The position numbers and the translations under genes were made by a program. Positions 1-10,680 of a DNA stretch of 64,000 nt are shown piece by piece (positions within the stretch are counted from its first letter, which is position 1; each line of letters starts with the position of its first letter). Source of the stretch: Cycas panzhihuaensis (taxonomy: Eukaryota; Cycadophyta); NCBI GenBank assembly GCA_023213395.1, contig CM041465.1:129277741-129341740 (forward strand), given 5' to 3'. The notes beneath the pieces were generated by a model. It saw only the letters and a list, made by a program, of their open reading frames with translations, ran no database searches and was not told the DNA's origin.

Positions 1-1040
1 TTTATCTCTGACAAAGTCTAAGTTTGTGTATACAAAAAGTTTAAACTCTACTTTTGATTCATACAACAAACCATATTTACTAGTCTTCTTCAGGTACTTC
101 AACACTTATATTACTAATTACCAGTGGTTCTACTTTGGAGTTATCATGTATCATGCAAGAATACCCACTAAGTAAACAATATCTAGGCTTGTGTTAGTAG
201 CATAAATGAGGCTACCTATAAGTTGCCTATAAAGTGTTGCATCTACCTTCTGAGTGTCACTATCAACTATAAGTTTGGCATTTGGTTCCATTGGTGTTGC
301 TACTATTCAAGCATCTTCGAACTTAAACTTTGTCAAAAGATCATTGATGTACTTCTCTTGGGAGAGAGATTTTACCATCCCTTTAAGTCATTTTAATTCC
401 CAAGTAATATTTCATCAATCTGAAGTCAAATAGTTCAAACATTTTTTCAAGGTCTTTTTCAACTTGCTGATGTCCTATTCACTATTACTTGTTATTAGCA
501 TGTCATTCACAAAGATTAAGAAGTATGTGACTTTGTCTTTATGGTACTTTATGAATAATATTACATGAATGTCTTGGTAGTCATATACTTCATATCCAAG
601 TTGCTTCATCCTGTTAAACAACTTAGCAAACCAAGTGCAAGGGGCTTGTTTCAAGTCGTGCAAAGACTTTATGAACTTGCAAATCTTATGCTCTTGACTG
701 GAAATCTCAAAGGCTTCTTGCTATGCCATGTAAATTTCTTCTTCTAGGTCTCCATTGAGAAATGCGGTGTTTACATCAAGTTGGTGAATTTTCTAGCCTT
801 ACTGAGCTGTCAGGGCCATAAGAATTCTGATTGTGGGCTACTTGCCCGTGGGTGCAGGTGCAAAGACCTCACTGTAGTCAGTGCCTTCCCTTTGCATGAA
901 TTCTTTTGTTACTAGCCTCACCTTACATTTTTCTAGGATGCCATCTGATCTGTACTTATTTTTAAACACCCATTTGTTTTAAACTATCTTTCTTCCAAGT
1001 GGTAGATCGGCAAGCTCCCATGTACCGTTCTTTATAAGAG
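1..1040 (-). pseudogene. Copia-1 reverse transcriptase and start of RNase H (broken)
   Basis: Minus-strand translation gives the RVT_2 fold in order: NGTWEL at about 1035, an FLNGDLEEEIYM-like motif near 730, LHDLKQAPCTW near 650, and the catalytic YVDD position read as FVND near 500. The second catalytic position is therefore altered (N-D in place of D-D). The longest uninterrupted piece is 475-663. RNase H begins at about 120 and continues past the window start. Several in-frame stops and at least one frameshift separate the pieces. Copies DNA from the element RNA in intact relatives; this copy cannot. Confidence 0.88.
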
Positions 1041-1305
1041 ATTGGTGATCTTTATTCATGGCATTTCTCCAAGTTGTATGCTTTACAACTTCTTAGTACG
1101 TTAGGGGATTTTCATTGAGAGCAAGGTGCAGTTCTACTAGTTCAAAATCAATGGAAAGTGATGCGTGCATCTTTGCTTTATAGGCACTTCTAGTGTCAGT
1201 TTTATCTACCTCATCTAGTCGTATGTCCTTGTGTAGTTGGTAGGCTTCACGAAAACCTTAAGTTAGGAATGAAGTTTTCATTTCTGTAGCCCCTTGGTCT
1301 TGATT

Positions 1306-2480
1306 TTAATCCTGGAAAGGATCATGTAAAATATTTGGTGCGAAGGAAGTTGACGATGTTGGAGAAGATGGGCCAGCCATTGATATTGGAGAAGGTGGTC
1401 CTTTTGCTATGGCTTTGCCTTTATTAATTTGGTTATTCTCAAATGATAGTGTTAGATGTGCACGCATCAACTGGGAGTCATAACTTGTATCCTCTAAGGC
1501 TCTATTGTCAGATTCTAATATTTTGAGCAATTCTTAAGTGTCTCCCCCTTCAAATTTTGGAATATGTACTCAAAGTTGGCAACATCATTGTATCAGTGTA
1601 AAGGTGTCCAAAAAACTAGTCTAAGCAACTGATCCTCAGTTTTTGCAAACACGTCATCTTTGGTGATGATAATCTTCTGTTGTGAAGTTACAAAGACCTT
1701 GTACCATTTCTTGTCCATAGGGTATCCGACAAATGTGCCTTTTAGAGCATATGACTAGAGCTTATTTCTATGCTCTTCTAGAATATGAGCATAATAGGTA
1801 AAACCAAAAATTTTGAAAGTGATGGATAATGGGGGTCTGTCCAGACCACTTTTCATTTGGATATGGGTCAAGCTTTGATGGGAAAACAATGTTGATATAG
1901 TAAATAGTTGTATAGATAGTTTTGGTCCATAAATAAGTAAGTATATTCTTGTACACCAACATCACTTAAGCCATATTCATAATTATTATGTTCATGCACT
2001 TGAAAACTCTATTCTATTGGGGTGTACTTGCAATTGTTGTTTGGTGTCTGATCCTGTGGTGATGGAATTATATTTCATAATTATTTGAGATATACTTGCC
2101 ACCATTATTTGTCTGAAGAAATTTGATCTTGTAACCTAACTTCTTTTCAATGTGGCCTTTGAATGCTTGAAAGACAAAAAATACCTCAGCTTTCTTATCA
2201 AGAAAAGTCACCCATACTTTCCTGGTAAAGTCATCAATGAAAGTGATGTAATACCATTTTCCCTTTAGAGATAGAATGAGCATTGGTCTGCAAATATCTA
2301 AGTGTACCAATTGTAAGGGCTGGCTTGACTTCCGCTAATATTGGGGGAATGGTTGTTGTTGGGATTTTGCGATGATGCAAGTTTTGCATTTAAAGTGCTT
2401 AGAGGAGAACTTGGGCAGACCTGGTAGGGTGGCACAAAGATCTCTTAATCTGTCAATGTTGACATGGTCTATGTGAGCAT
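1306..2480 (-). pseudogene. Copia-1 integrase (broken)
   Basis: The zinc-binding HHCC part is readable between about 2480 and 2370 (HWHAHIDHVN, then CKTC). The catalytic core follows at 2310-2068, with HLDICRPM holding the first acidic residue, TFIDDFTRKVWVTFL, and TNNGGKYIS in place of TDNGGEY; the second catalytic D is replaced by N. The C-terminal part (GYPMDKKWYKVFV region) lies at about 1740-1650. A spacer at 1530-1306, rich in Ser and Pro, precedes the reverse transcriptase. Stops interrupt the frame throughout. Confidence 0.87.
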
Positions 2481-2879
2481 GCCAATGTGCTTCTTGGGAC
2501 AGTATTTATGGAGTCATAGTTGCATTGAATATGAAATCTTCATCAACACAAGAGGTTTCAACATAGTTGGCTTCAGAAGATAGAGAGCTAGTCAGACAAA
2601 AAAGTTTGCCTTTAAGCTTTCTGATCATGACCATTGTATTAGATAGAGGGTGTATGACTCAGAGGGTCTGATTATTGGCAGTTACACTTAAGTTGAATCC
2701 ATGGGAGACAAGTGTGGACAATGAGAGTAGGTTCTGTTTGAGATTGGGAATATACAAGACATCAATTAATGTGAAATCCTATAGGCCTAGAAGTTCCAGG
2801 TGTATTAAACTAATTCCACTGACCGGTTGATATGATTTATCAGTCATATGTACAATGCCATGTGCTTTAGAGTTGAAGT

Positions 2880-4025
2880 CTTAGAAAAAGTGGCAGTGGC
2901 ATGACATGTGTTATATGGCACCAATGTCTATGATCCATGTTGAAGTATTTGAGGTGATGTTGTTAGCAACTCTCAATGGTGGAGGCATGGGCGAACTTAA
3001 TTCACAAGTAGCATATCCACAATGAGCCTTAAAATACTTAATGGATTGGTAATCAACATTGTGTGATGGGGATACCCCTATTCTTTTTATGTGTATTTGT
3101 ACAAATTGAGCTCCACCAAATATGTCTTCATAAGTGTTATCAACATTGTGAGCTCCATGGTGCTGTTGATGATGTGGCAACTTGCAAACTGAAGTTCTGC
3201 AAAACTTACCGAGGTGTCTTTTTCTATTATACCTCTAGCATATTATAGTTTGATTTCCAATCCCTTGAGAAGTACTAGGTTGGTTAGATTGTTTCTAATT
3301 ACCAGCTCCTTATCTAGAGTAATCATTTTGACTTTGGTTTTGAGATGTTTTTTATTGAGTCTAGGGATTTTGTTGTCCTTAAGGATGTTGTCCTTGTGAC
3401 CTACCTTAGGGATTGCCTCTATCACGGAAGGAACCTTGATTTTCAGTGTAACAAATTTCTTCATCTACTTAGAATGTTGCATCTGGAGTAGGATCTGATG
3501 AGCTGAAGTTTGTATCAAAGGTTTTGTCAAATTCAATAAACTTTTTGGCGAGTGCTTCGAAGTTTAAGGTCTTCAATGTACCGCTGAACTAAAGATTGCC
3601 AAGCAGATTCTTGTAATTTGGAACATGGAAATACGATTAAACTAAAAAGGCCCAAGTAATACATTGGGTTTTGAAGTCCTTATCTATGGCCTACTTTATA
3701 GGTCGAAGGATGTTTATTGTCTCTATTACGTGCCCTTTCTGCATCTTTAACTTGTTCATCTTTATCACTAGATGAAGAAATTCAAGGTCTGATTTTGTAT
3801 CAAAGTCTTCTTAAGAACTTCAGGGACCTTCCAAGTAGTATCATTTACTGCTTCATCAATCAAGTTAGGCAAGGAGTAGTTTGTAACAAGTAGAATCCCA
3901 GTATAGATTTTGTCATCATCTAATTTGCATTGTCATTTAGCTACAACATTAATGGGAGCAGTCAGAGGTGTTCTTCCATAAGTGGTTGTTTTTATAGTGG
4001 CAGGAACAATTGGTGTGAATTCCAT
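2880..4025 (-). pseudogene. Copia-1 gag, zinc knuckle and protease (broken)
   Basis: Gag is read on the minus strand from an ATG at 4025, preceded by no better start. A nucleic-acid-binding knuckle near 3260-3190 reads CxxYx4Hx4C, with the second Cys replaced by Tyr. The protease active site at about 2913-2935 reads WIIDIGA, where the family has WIIDSGA. The gag N-terminal part has a stop after about 25 codons and others later. The central gag reads weakly as UBN2-type Copia gag. Order and spacing to the integrase are normal for Copia. Confidence 0.75.
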
Positions 4026-6060
4026 ATGATCTCACTAAAATACCTCATATTTAGCAGTATTTTTAATACCTGTGAACTACATATCCCTGTTTTCCTTTCC
4101 TTTAATAATACAATTAACATTCTATTTAAATAGGGATGACATGATGTCTAATTGGGAATAATCTAGATGAAGCAGAATAACAGAAGAGAATGAGAATTTA
4201 TTTACAAAATGTCACCAACACTTGTGACAAATTAGTTTGACGCAACAAGATTTTGAAAATCACTTATGTGAAATGGGCCATGAACACTTATGGTAATGAC
4301 ACTTGATGCAGCAGGGAATTTTGAATGAGGCACTAAATGATAAGAATGCAAAGCACTATAAAGCCACTAACACTTGTGGCTAATTTCACCACAGATTTGT
4401 GATGAAGAGTTTATAATTGGATCACTATGAAAAATGACAAGTGGTGATCACCTATGTAAGAATTATGGCCAAATGAGACTCAGGCATTTAGTGGTGCACA
4501 CAACTAAAGTCGAACAAGGTGGGATGTGTGATTATACCACTAACTTCACACTTGTGTCCAGATGTAATTGAGATTGTGTCCAAATATAATTAGTGATGCC
4601 TAAGGCTTCTAGTTGAATCAAGGATGGCCTCCACCTACGCTACCCACAACTATGATTAGTGATGAAATCCAAGTTATAGTGGAGCCCAAGTACTCTCAAT
4701 CCTCACCCAGTTCACTAATGAGCAGTAATATACCGCCTCCAAAGAGTCAAATAATGATGCATAGCCATGGCTATAATGGATATTGGACTAGGTTTATTTT
4801 AACCTATCATCGTCATTGGTATGACTAACCAATCACCCCACCATTATTCTGGTTATGTCCAGACCTAACTTGAGACCGATGTCTCATTTATGGCACAGAA
4901 TTCTATCAACTAGGTTATCTCAACCTTAAGGAGTATGTAAACAAGTACAAGCTAGCGGAACAATCAATTGAGATGTGTTCATTTTAGATAAAGATGTGAA
5001 AATGTTCTTAATGTGCTAAAATTTTGAATTGAAATTGCTTGTAAAATGCTTGAAGTGTTTACTTTTTTATATATCTTTTTATTTACTTTTATGTGCTGAA
5101 CAATCATACAAAAATATGAAGTATGGGTACCAAATTTTACTCTGATGCAAGTGATCCAATACTTTTATAAATTTTCCTCTTTTTTTAAATTTAAAATTTT
5201 TGAAATACCTTTAAAAAAACTCTTAAAAACACGTAATTTTTTTTTAAAACATATATCGGGACTTGCATTGCCTGAATCTAAAGTCAGATTTGTAAAAAAC
5301 TTTGAAAATTTTTTAAAGAAAAAAAAAAAAAAACCGTTGATTTTATAGCATGACCAACATACTCCTCCAAATGAAAAGGTTCTCATATCTTTCAAACTAA
5401 GGATCAAAATTTGATGAAACTAGTCCCAATTGATAGATCGGGAAAAAACGTTCCAAATCCATGCAGTTTTATTGGCTAAAACTTAAAAATCTGATGAAGA
5501 TCTAAGAAAAATACTTTTTTTGGGCTATGATTGTTTTTGCCTAATATCTGGAATTTTGGGGCTGAATCTGAGGTCGACGTAGAAGAAAAGTTGATCGAGA
5601 GGTTAAGTTGACCCTCTCGCAAAACTTGAGTTTAATCTAACAACTTTAAATTTTTGGGTCATACACTATACAAACGGTTATATGGTTCGTACAATTGTTG
5701 TATGAACAGTTTCCTGTAGACTATAGACAGTCGATTTGCTTCTCTCTTGGCTTAAAATATCACCTCTTTGGTTGGTTCTGAATTTTAGCAAAATTTTGCC
5801 AGAGTTTTTTCTTATAAACTTGAGAAATGGTTATAAAAATAACAGTTTGAAGGGATTGGAAGTCAAAAAACTAGATCCTCTTTTGATCCTCTTCAAAACC
5901 TGCAATAAAAAGAGAGGATACAAATATTTGCAAGATAATTTTTACAAAAATAAAATAGCTCTTAAAATAAAATAATATTTTTACTTTCTCAATATTCCAT
6001 AAAGATTATGGAGGAGAAGAAATAGTCTCCTTACTAGTGCAATAAGGATGGGACAACCTT
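4026..6060. other. Non-coding stretch, possible Copia-1 leader
   Basis: No gene is supported here. It holds a cluster of short imperfect hairpins at about 4208-4420 with arms such as TGTCAC/GTGACA and GCCAC/GTGGC around an AACACTT loop, a 16-base A run at about 5318-5333, and a near-perfect inverted repeat at about 5678-5702. ORFs in it are short and of low complexity. If the LTR at 6076-6420 belongs to Copia-1, this is its 5' untranslated leader. Confidence 0.5.
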
Positions 6061-6073
6061 GACTTTGATACCA
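6061..6073 (-). other. Primer-binding site, tRNA-iMet type
   Basis: The minus strand reads TGGTATCAAAGTC, matching TGGTATCAGAGC except for one internal change. It sits two bases inside the LTR that ends at 6076, the usual position for first-strand priming. Confidence 0.7.
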
Positions 6074-6075
6074 CA

Positions 6076-6420
6076 TGAAAGGAAAGATGGGATCTAGTGT
6101 CTCATCACAAATACTACAACATTGGTAAATTAATAAAGACAAGAAGAAATGAGAGCAATAATTAAAGAACCAAATGAGAGTTCAAGAATGAGAGGTGAGA
6201 ATTATATCACCCTCCATGAAATCTCATTTTTTATAATTAAGTGCATCAGGGTTAGGATTTTTCTGCCTAATGACATTCACATAAAATTACAATAAAATCA
6301 CATCAAAATACACCTAATAAGCATTTCGCTTAAGTGATGTAATTTAAGTTTCACTTAAGTTATTTTATGTAAAGTAAAGTTACTTTATCTAAATAATCTA
6401 TCTAAATGACATTTGTAACA
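6076..6420 (-). repeat. LTR, 345 bp, TG...CA
   Basis: On the minus strand it begins TGTTACAAATG at 6420 and ends CTTTCCTTTCA at 6076. A primer site follows it, as for a 5' LTR. A purine-rich TTTGAAAGAGATTAA immediately precedes it, as for a 3' LTR. It can therefore be the 5' LTR of Copia-1, the 3' LTR of Copia-2, or a shared LTR of a tandem pair. No second copy of it was found in the window. Confidence 0.6.
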
Positions 6421-6597
6421 TTAATCTCTTTCAAAGTTAACTTGTCATTTTTGAGATATGGTTTTCCTATAATCAAAAGAATTATCGACATATGTTCTAA
6501 TATCAGAGATGGTTTTCTTGACCCATTTAGGTTGTTTTTTATGTATGATGGCTATTTTATTAGTTTCATTAGGTTTTGTTAAAGTCCAATTTTGAAT

Positions 6598-7980
6598 TTA
6601 TTTCTCTAAATTTATCATTTCTTCATTATTATTCTTAGTTTGTTTATTATTTAGTTTAGGTACAGAGATGTTTGTGAGAATATCTTCAACAAGAAGGGAT
6701 ATTTGGTTAGTATTAAAATTTGATGAAGATCCTTCTTCATCAAACTTAATATCATATTTGATAGATACAGTGTCTGTTACTGGGTCAAATAAGCGAGCCC
6801 ACAAGAAGATACTTAGAACTTTTAAGATCAAGTTTTTGGTTTTTTCTCTGGGGATATATACCCATACGACACTCCCAAAGATTTTGAGATGTTTAAGGGT
6901 TGGTTTTCTTCTAGGCCATTTTTTTTCAGGTGTTACATTATCTAAAGCTTTGGTTGATAATCTATTTAATAAATAATTAGAGTAATTTATGGCTTCTGCC
7001 CAAAGTTTTAAGTCTAGGTTTTTTTAATGTAATACATATCTTACTATTTCAACTAAAGTTCTATCTTTTCTTTCAGCCACTCCATTTTATTATCGGGTAT
7101 AGGCGATGGTATATTGAAGTTTAATATTATTTTTCTTACAGTAAGGATTGAATTCATTACTAATATACTCTTTGGCATTATATATTCTTAGAATTTTAAT
7201 TTTGTAATTGGATTCATTTTCTACTAAGGCTTTAAATTCTATGAAAGCATAAAAATTTTCATTATGATTTTTGAAAGTATACATCCAACATTTTTTTGAA
7301 TAATCATCAATAAAAGTTATAAAGTAGTGACAACCAAAATAAGAATTTACTTGGATATGTCCACAAATATTTGAATGAATAAGTTCTAAGGGTTGTTTAG
7401 CTCTAAAATTGGTTTTTTGTAGAAAAAGATCTATGTGTTTGCCTATCATATAGGGTTCGCAAACTCCATAGACTGTTTTAAGAGGTGGTAGTCCAAGAAC
7501 CATATTATGTTAAGTTAGGAATCATAGTTTTTTATAGCTCATATGACTAAAATGGGCATGCCAAACTTTACTAATTGGGTTTGATTGAGCAATAAAGAAG
7601 GTGAAAGTTTTTTGTTTAGTGGTATTAGTTAGATTAGATAGACTGTAGAAATTAGTCTTATGATTAACAGGTCTAGAGGTAATGGCTTTGAATTTATTTA
7701 ATGGTTGCTTGATGATAAACTTATTCTTCTAAAATTCAACAATAAGATCTTTTTGGCAAATTTGATAAATAAAGAGAAGATTAGGTAAAAGTCCAGGGAT
7801 ACAAAAGACATTATTAATTGAGCAATTTTTAAAGAAACATTGCTAGTTCAACTACTTGGAGTTGGGAACCACTTCTAAAAGAAATTTCTTCTTTCAAATT
7901 GAGTCTTGGTTTATAAATGGATGGTAGTTCTAGTTTACCTGTTATATGATGGGTAGTTCTAGAATCCAAAATCGAAGGAG
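6598..7980 (-). pseudogene. Copia-2 integrase and post-integrase segment (broken)
   Basis: The piece 7503-7090 is open and reads as the Copia integrase core: LELIHSNICGHI with the first acidic position lost to N, YFITFIDDYSKKCWMY, and an ILRIYNAKEYIS where the family has LRTDNGGEY. The expected PQQNGV(V/A)ER segment follows in another frame at about 7090-7000. The piece 6831-6598 corresponds to the segment before RT, with RLFDPVTDTV and IKFDEEGSS. It then ends without entering any RT motif. Confidence 0.85.
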
Positions 7981-8927
7981 GATTTTGTATGATTAGAGTA
8001 GAGAAAGTTAATGTAGAAGCAACTAAAGTATGATTAGACTTTGGTTGGATACCCCTAAAGGTTTTCTAAGCTTTAGAAGCAATTCTATTTCTACATACAT
8101 CAATGGTATGGTTTTTCTTATAACAGTAGGTACAAGTTACAATATACTTGGATTTAGGAAAGCTTTTGTTTTGATGATGATTTTGTATAGTTTGCTTTTT
8201 GAATAGAAGGAATTAAATTTTTGATGATTATTAGGAATAAAATTCATGTATGATTTATGGGGTTTAGAAACATTGTAATGTTTGATAGTAGGTTGACAGT
8301 TTTGATTTTTTTGGTTTCTAAGATTTTGAGTTAGAGAAAATGGCCTATGAGGGGTCTTTTAGTTCTCCTGTTTGAATTAACATAGATTGATATTCAATCA
8401 ATTGGTTTGTAGTTCATCAAAACAAAACAAAAAAAACTGAGTGACCACACTACTTTCAAGCAGTTTTGTAATTGTTAAAAGCTTTAGGCAACTTATTAAT
8501 GGCAAGACATATAAGTGTATCATCATCTTTGGCATGGATAATGATTATGGTTGTGTATTTTTCTTTAATCACAATTTTAATGTAGTTACCAAGCTCAATA
8601 TTGATTGATTGTAGGTGGGATAGAAATTCTTTAACTATTGAGAAATTTGCATACTTAAGATCATACAACTTTTATTCTAAAAGGGCTATTTGAGTGGTAT
8701 CTACTTTTTCATATTTATTTTTGAGTTTAGTCCAAACAGTATCATGTCCATCTGTATGAGTGGATTGCTATCTGATATCAAGAGAGAGAGAGATGAGGAT
8801 GGTGCTTAAAGGCTCCATTAAATTTCATCACATACACCACATAGACACTTGAAGTTTTGTCTGCAAGTGGTTAAAATTCTCCAATAACGTATCTCCACAA
8901 TTTTTGTTGTTTAAGTTGATCAGACAT
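7920..8927 (-). pseudogene. Copia-2 gag and protease (broken)
   Basis: Gag starts with ATG at 8927 (MSDQLKQQKLWRYV) and meets a stop within 20 codons. An open piece at 8668-8456 reads as the middle of a UBN2-type gag, with LSHLQSINIELG and LAINKLPKAF. The protease is seen near 7975-7935 as ILDSRTTHHITG, where the family has DSGATHHMT, so the catalytic Gly is replaced by Arg. The frame changes several times. Confidence 0.75.
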
Positions 8928-10343
8928 GTTAAGTTTTCGGTTGGCATAATTTTGGCTAGTTAGAATTGAAATTTTATAAGAGCAAGTTGTCTCAAGTATG
9001 AGAACCATTTTGGGAAAGAGATCCACACTTAGACAAAAATCCTTTCTTTTACATTTGAATAAAATAATTCAAGTAGTTAAATAAATAAATAAATAAATTA
9101 ACCACACGCCACAATCTTAAATTATTGAGAAACAAAAATGTATATTAAATGTAAAACATGTTTATTATTGAACATATTGTGCTTTAAAAAAGAATAAATG
9201 TATTCATGATAACATGCTTTAGAAATAATAAATTGTAAGAATTGTGTTATATAATAGAAATATGTTATAGTGTAAGTATGAAAGAAGTGATTCTTGATGA
9301 AATTTATGTTGGTGTATATGTGAAATCATCAATGGTAACTATTATCTCAAGCTTACAATGTCAAATCATTGCCATTATTTTATAAATTATAAAGTAGTTT
9401 TAACCTTGACATACACATATATTAAAAAAAAATTGCCCAAAAAAGAGGTTGTCTTTAGAAAGAATGATATAGTATTACAACAAAATAAACTTATAGCAAT
9501 GTTTGGTAAAAAAACGTTTAAAGTATTAATATATACATGTATATATATAAAAAGAGAATATTATGTAAATGGGGCTTAAATGTTAAATGTTTAATATATT
9601 AAAAGTTAAGGGTTTAAATATTAAGCATTGTATATTAAAAGTTATATATATTAAAGGTTATATATAAAAAAGATTATATACTAAAGTTATTATATGGATT
9701 GAATGCTAAATATTACAGGTTGAACGTTATATTATATATTAGGGATTGAATGTTAAATGTTACAGATTAAACATTAAACATTATATAGTTGAGTTGTTGA
9801 TGAGGAAGGCGATCAAATGACTGTGATGCAGGTTAGGTCTTCGTGGGAGGGGTCAATGACTCTCTAACTATTTTTTGTCCTCTTTTAGGGCAGCATCATT
9901 CCCTTCTCCTCTTTGTGGCAATGATGGTGACCCAATTTAGAGGTTTTACTCGTCGTTGGGAGGGTTTGACGACTCTCTACCTTTCCTTTGTTTTCTTTTC
10001 AGTGACAACTTTCTCTTATTTTTCTCTGTTACAATAATGGTAAACCAATCTTTAGTGGCAACTCTTGTTTCTTCCTCTTCATGCTTCTTATCAATGAGCA
10101 AACTTTGGCAACCAAGGTTTTGTCTACATTTATCTTCATGAGGATGTTCTTATGATTTCTATGTTTCAAACAAGCTTTGGCGGTTGGTCTAGATTGAGAT
10201 CTTTACAATATTCTCCAAGATTTTCTGGCCATGCAAGCTAGTTTATCTATTTTTAGTTCACTTGCTAAAATTTTTGGGCACCAACAGTTGGAATCTATTT
10301 TGTAGAGATATGTCTGGTTACTCGATAATGTTTGTTGCATTTA
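8928..10343. other. AT-rich non-coding stretch with degenerate repeats
   Basis: No gene is supported. There is an ATAA run at about 9079-9100, long runs of TATATA and TTAAA at 9400-9800 with a recurring GAATGTTAAATGTTACAG-like word, and a degenerate tandem duplication at about 9838-10060. The + strand ORFs here are short and look like no known family. Confidence 0.5.
9838..10060. repeat. Degenerate tandem duplication, unit about 115 bp
   Basis: The words GGGAGGGGTCAATGACTCTC (near 9844) and GGGAGGGTTTGACGACTCTC (near 9958) are the same position in two adjacent copies. The following TTTGTGGCAATGATGG and TCTGTTACAATAATGG also correspond. Two copies were recognised by eye; identity is moderate. 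Confidence 0.55.
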
Positions 10344-10354
10344 CTCTAATACCA
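10344..10354 (-). other. Primer-binding site, tRNA-iMet type
   Basis: The minus strand reads TGGTATTAGAG, one transition from TGGTATCAGAG, three bases inside the end of the LTR at 10358. Confidence 0.6.
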
Positions 10355-10357
10355 CAT

Positions 10358-10680
10358 TGGATAATTGAAGTAGAATAAATTACATAATAATAAATTAGAT
10401 TACACACACATCAAAAAACTATTCAACAATTTATACATAGATATTTGGACAGGTGGAAAACCCTTTAGGGGAAGAAAAATCACCTTAGAAATAAATAACT
10501 ATATTATCAAAATGCATACTATAAAACATACGTAATCTATCCTTAATTCTTCCCTCCTTTTAGTAGAGAAAATATGACACTTTAAATAGGTTGAATTAAG
10601 TAACCACCTAGTCAATTATTTTTAATTAATATAATATAATACATAAAATAACTTTATAAAGTTTACATTATAAGCTAACA
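10358..10680 (-). repeat. LTR, 323 bp, next to the Copia-3 3' side
   Basis: The minus strand begins TGTTAGCTTATAATG at 10680 and ends CAATTATCCA at 10358, followed by a primer-like site. It sits where the 3' LTR of Copia-3 should be. It resembles the Copia-3 5' LTR (30232-30496) only in its first 70 bases (TGTTAG start, GTTATTTTATGT, ACTAGGTG at a similar offset) and its last bases. It may be the LTR of a related element joined after a deletion. Confidence 0.55.

Larger units (their letters stand above)
1..4025 (-). mobile_element. Copia-1: Ty1/Copia retrotransposon body, 3' end beyond window
   Basis: Read on the minus strand, the order is gag, protease, integrase, reverse transcriptase and start of RNase H, which is the Copia order. 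Each domain is recognisable but broken by stops and frameshifts, so the copy is dead. The RNase H start (a GYTDSDFAGD-like motif, degraded) lies near position 50, and the rest plus the 3' LTR lie outside the window. A 5' LTR may be the one at 6076-6420, which would imply a 2 kb leader; that link is inferred. Confidence 0.9.
6421..8927 (-). mobile_element. Copia-2: gag-protease-integrase remnant without RT/RNase H
   Basis: Minus-strand order is gag (from 8927), protease and integrase, then a short post-integrase segment ending about 6450 and directly the LTR at 6420. The roughly 2 kb expected for reverse transcriptase and RNase H is missing. No 5' LTR or primer site was found above 8927; AT-rich sequence begins there. 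All domains carry stops. Confidence 0.82.

Noticed and set aside
5165-5407. ORF with a run of Phe
   Set aside because: Produced by the A run at 5318-5333; the rest has no similarity that I recognise.
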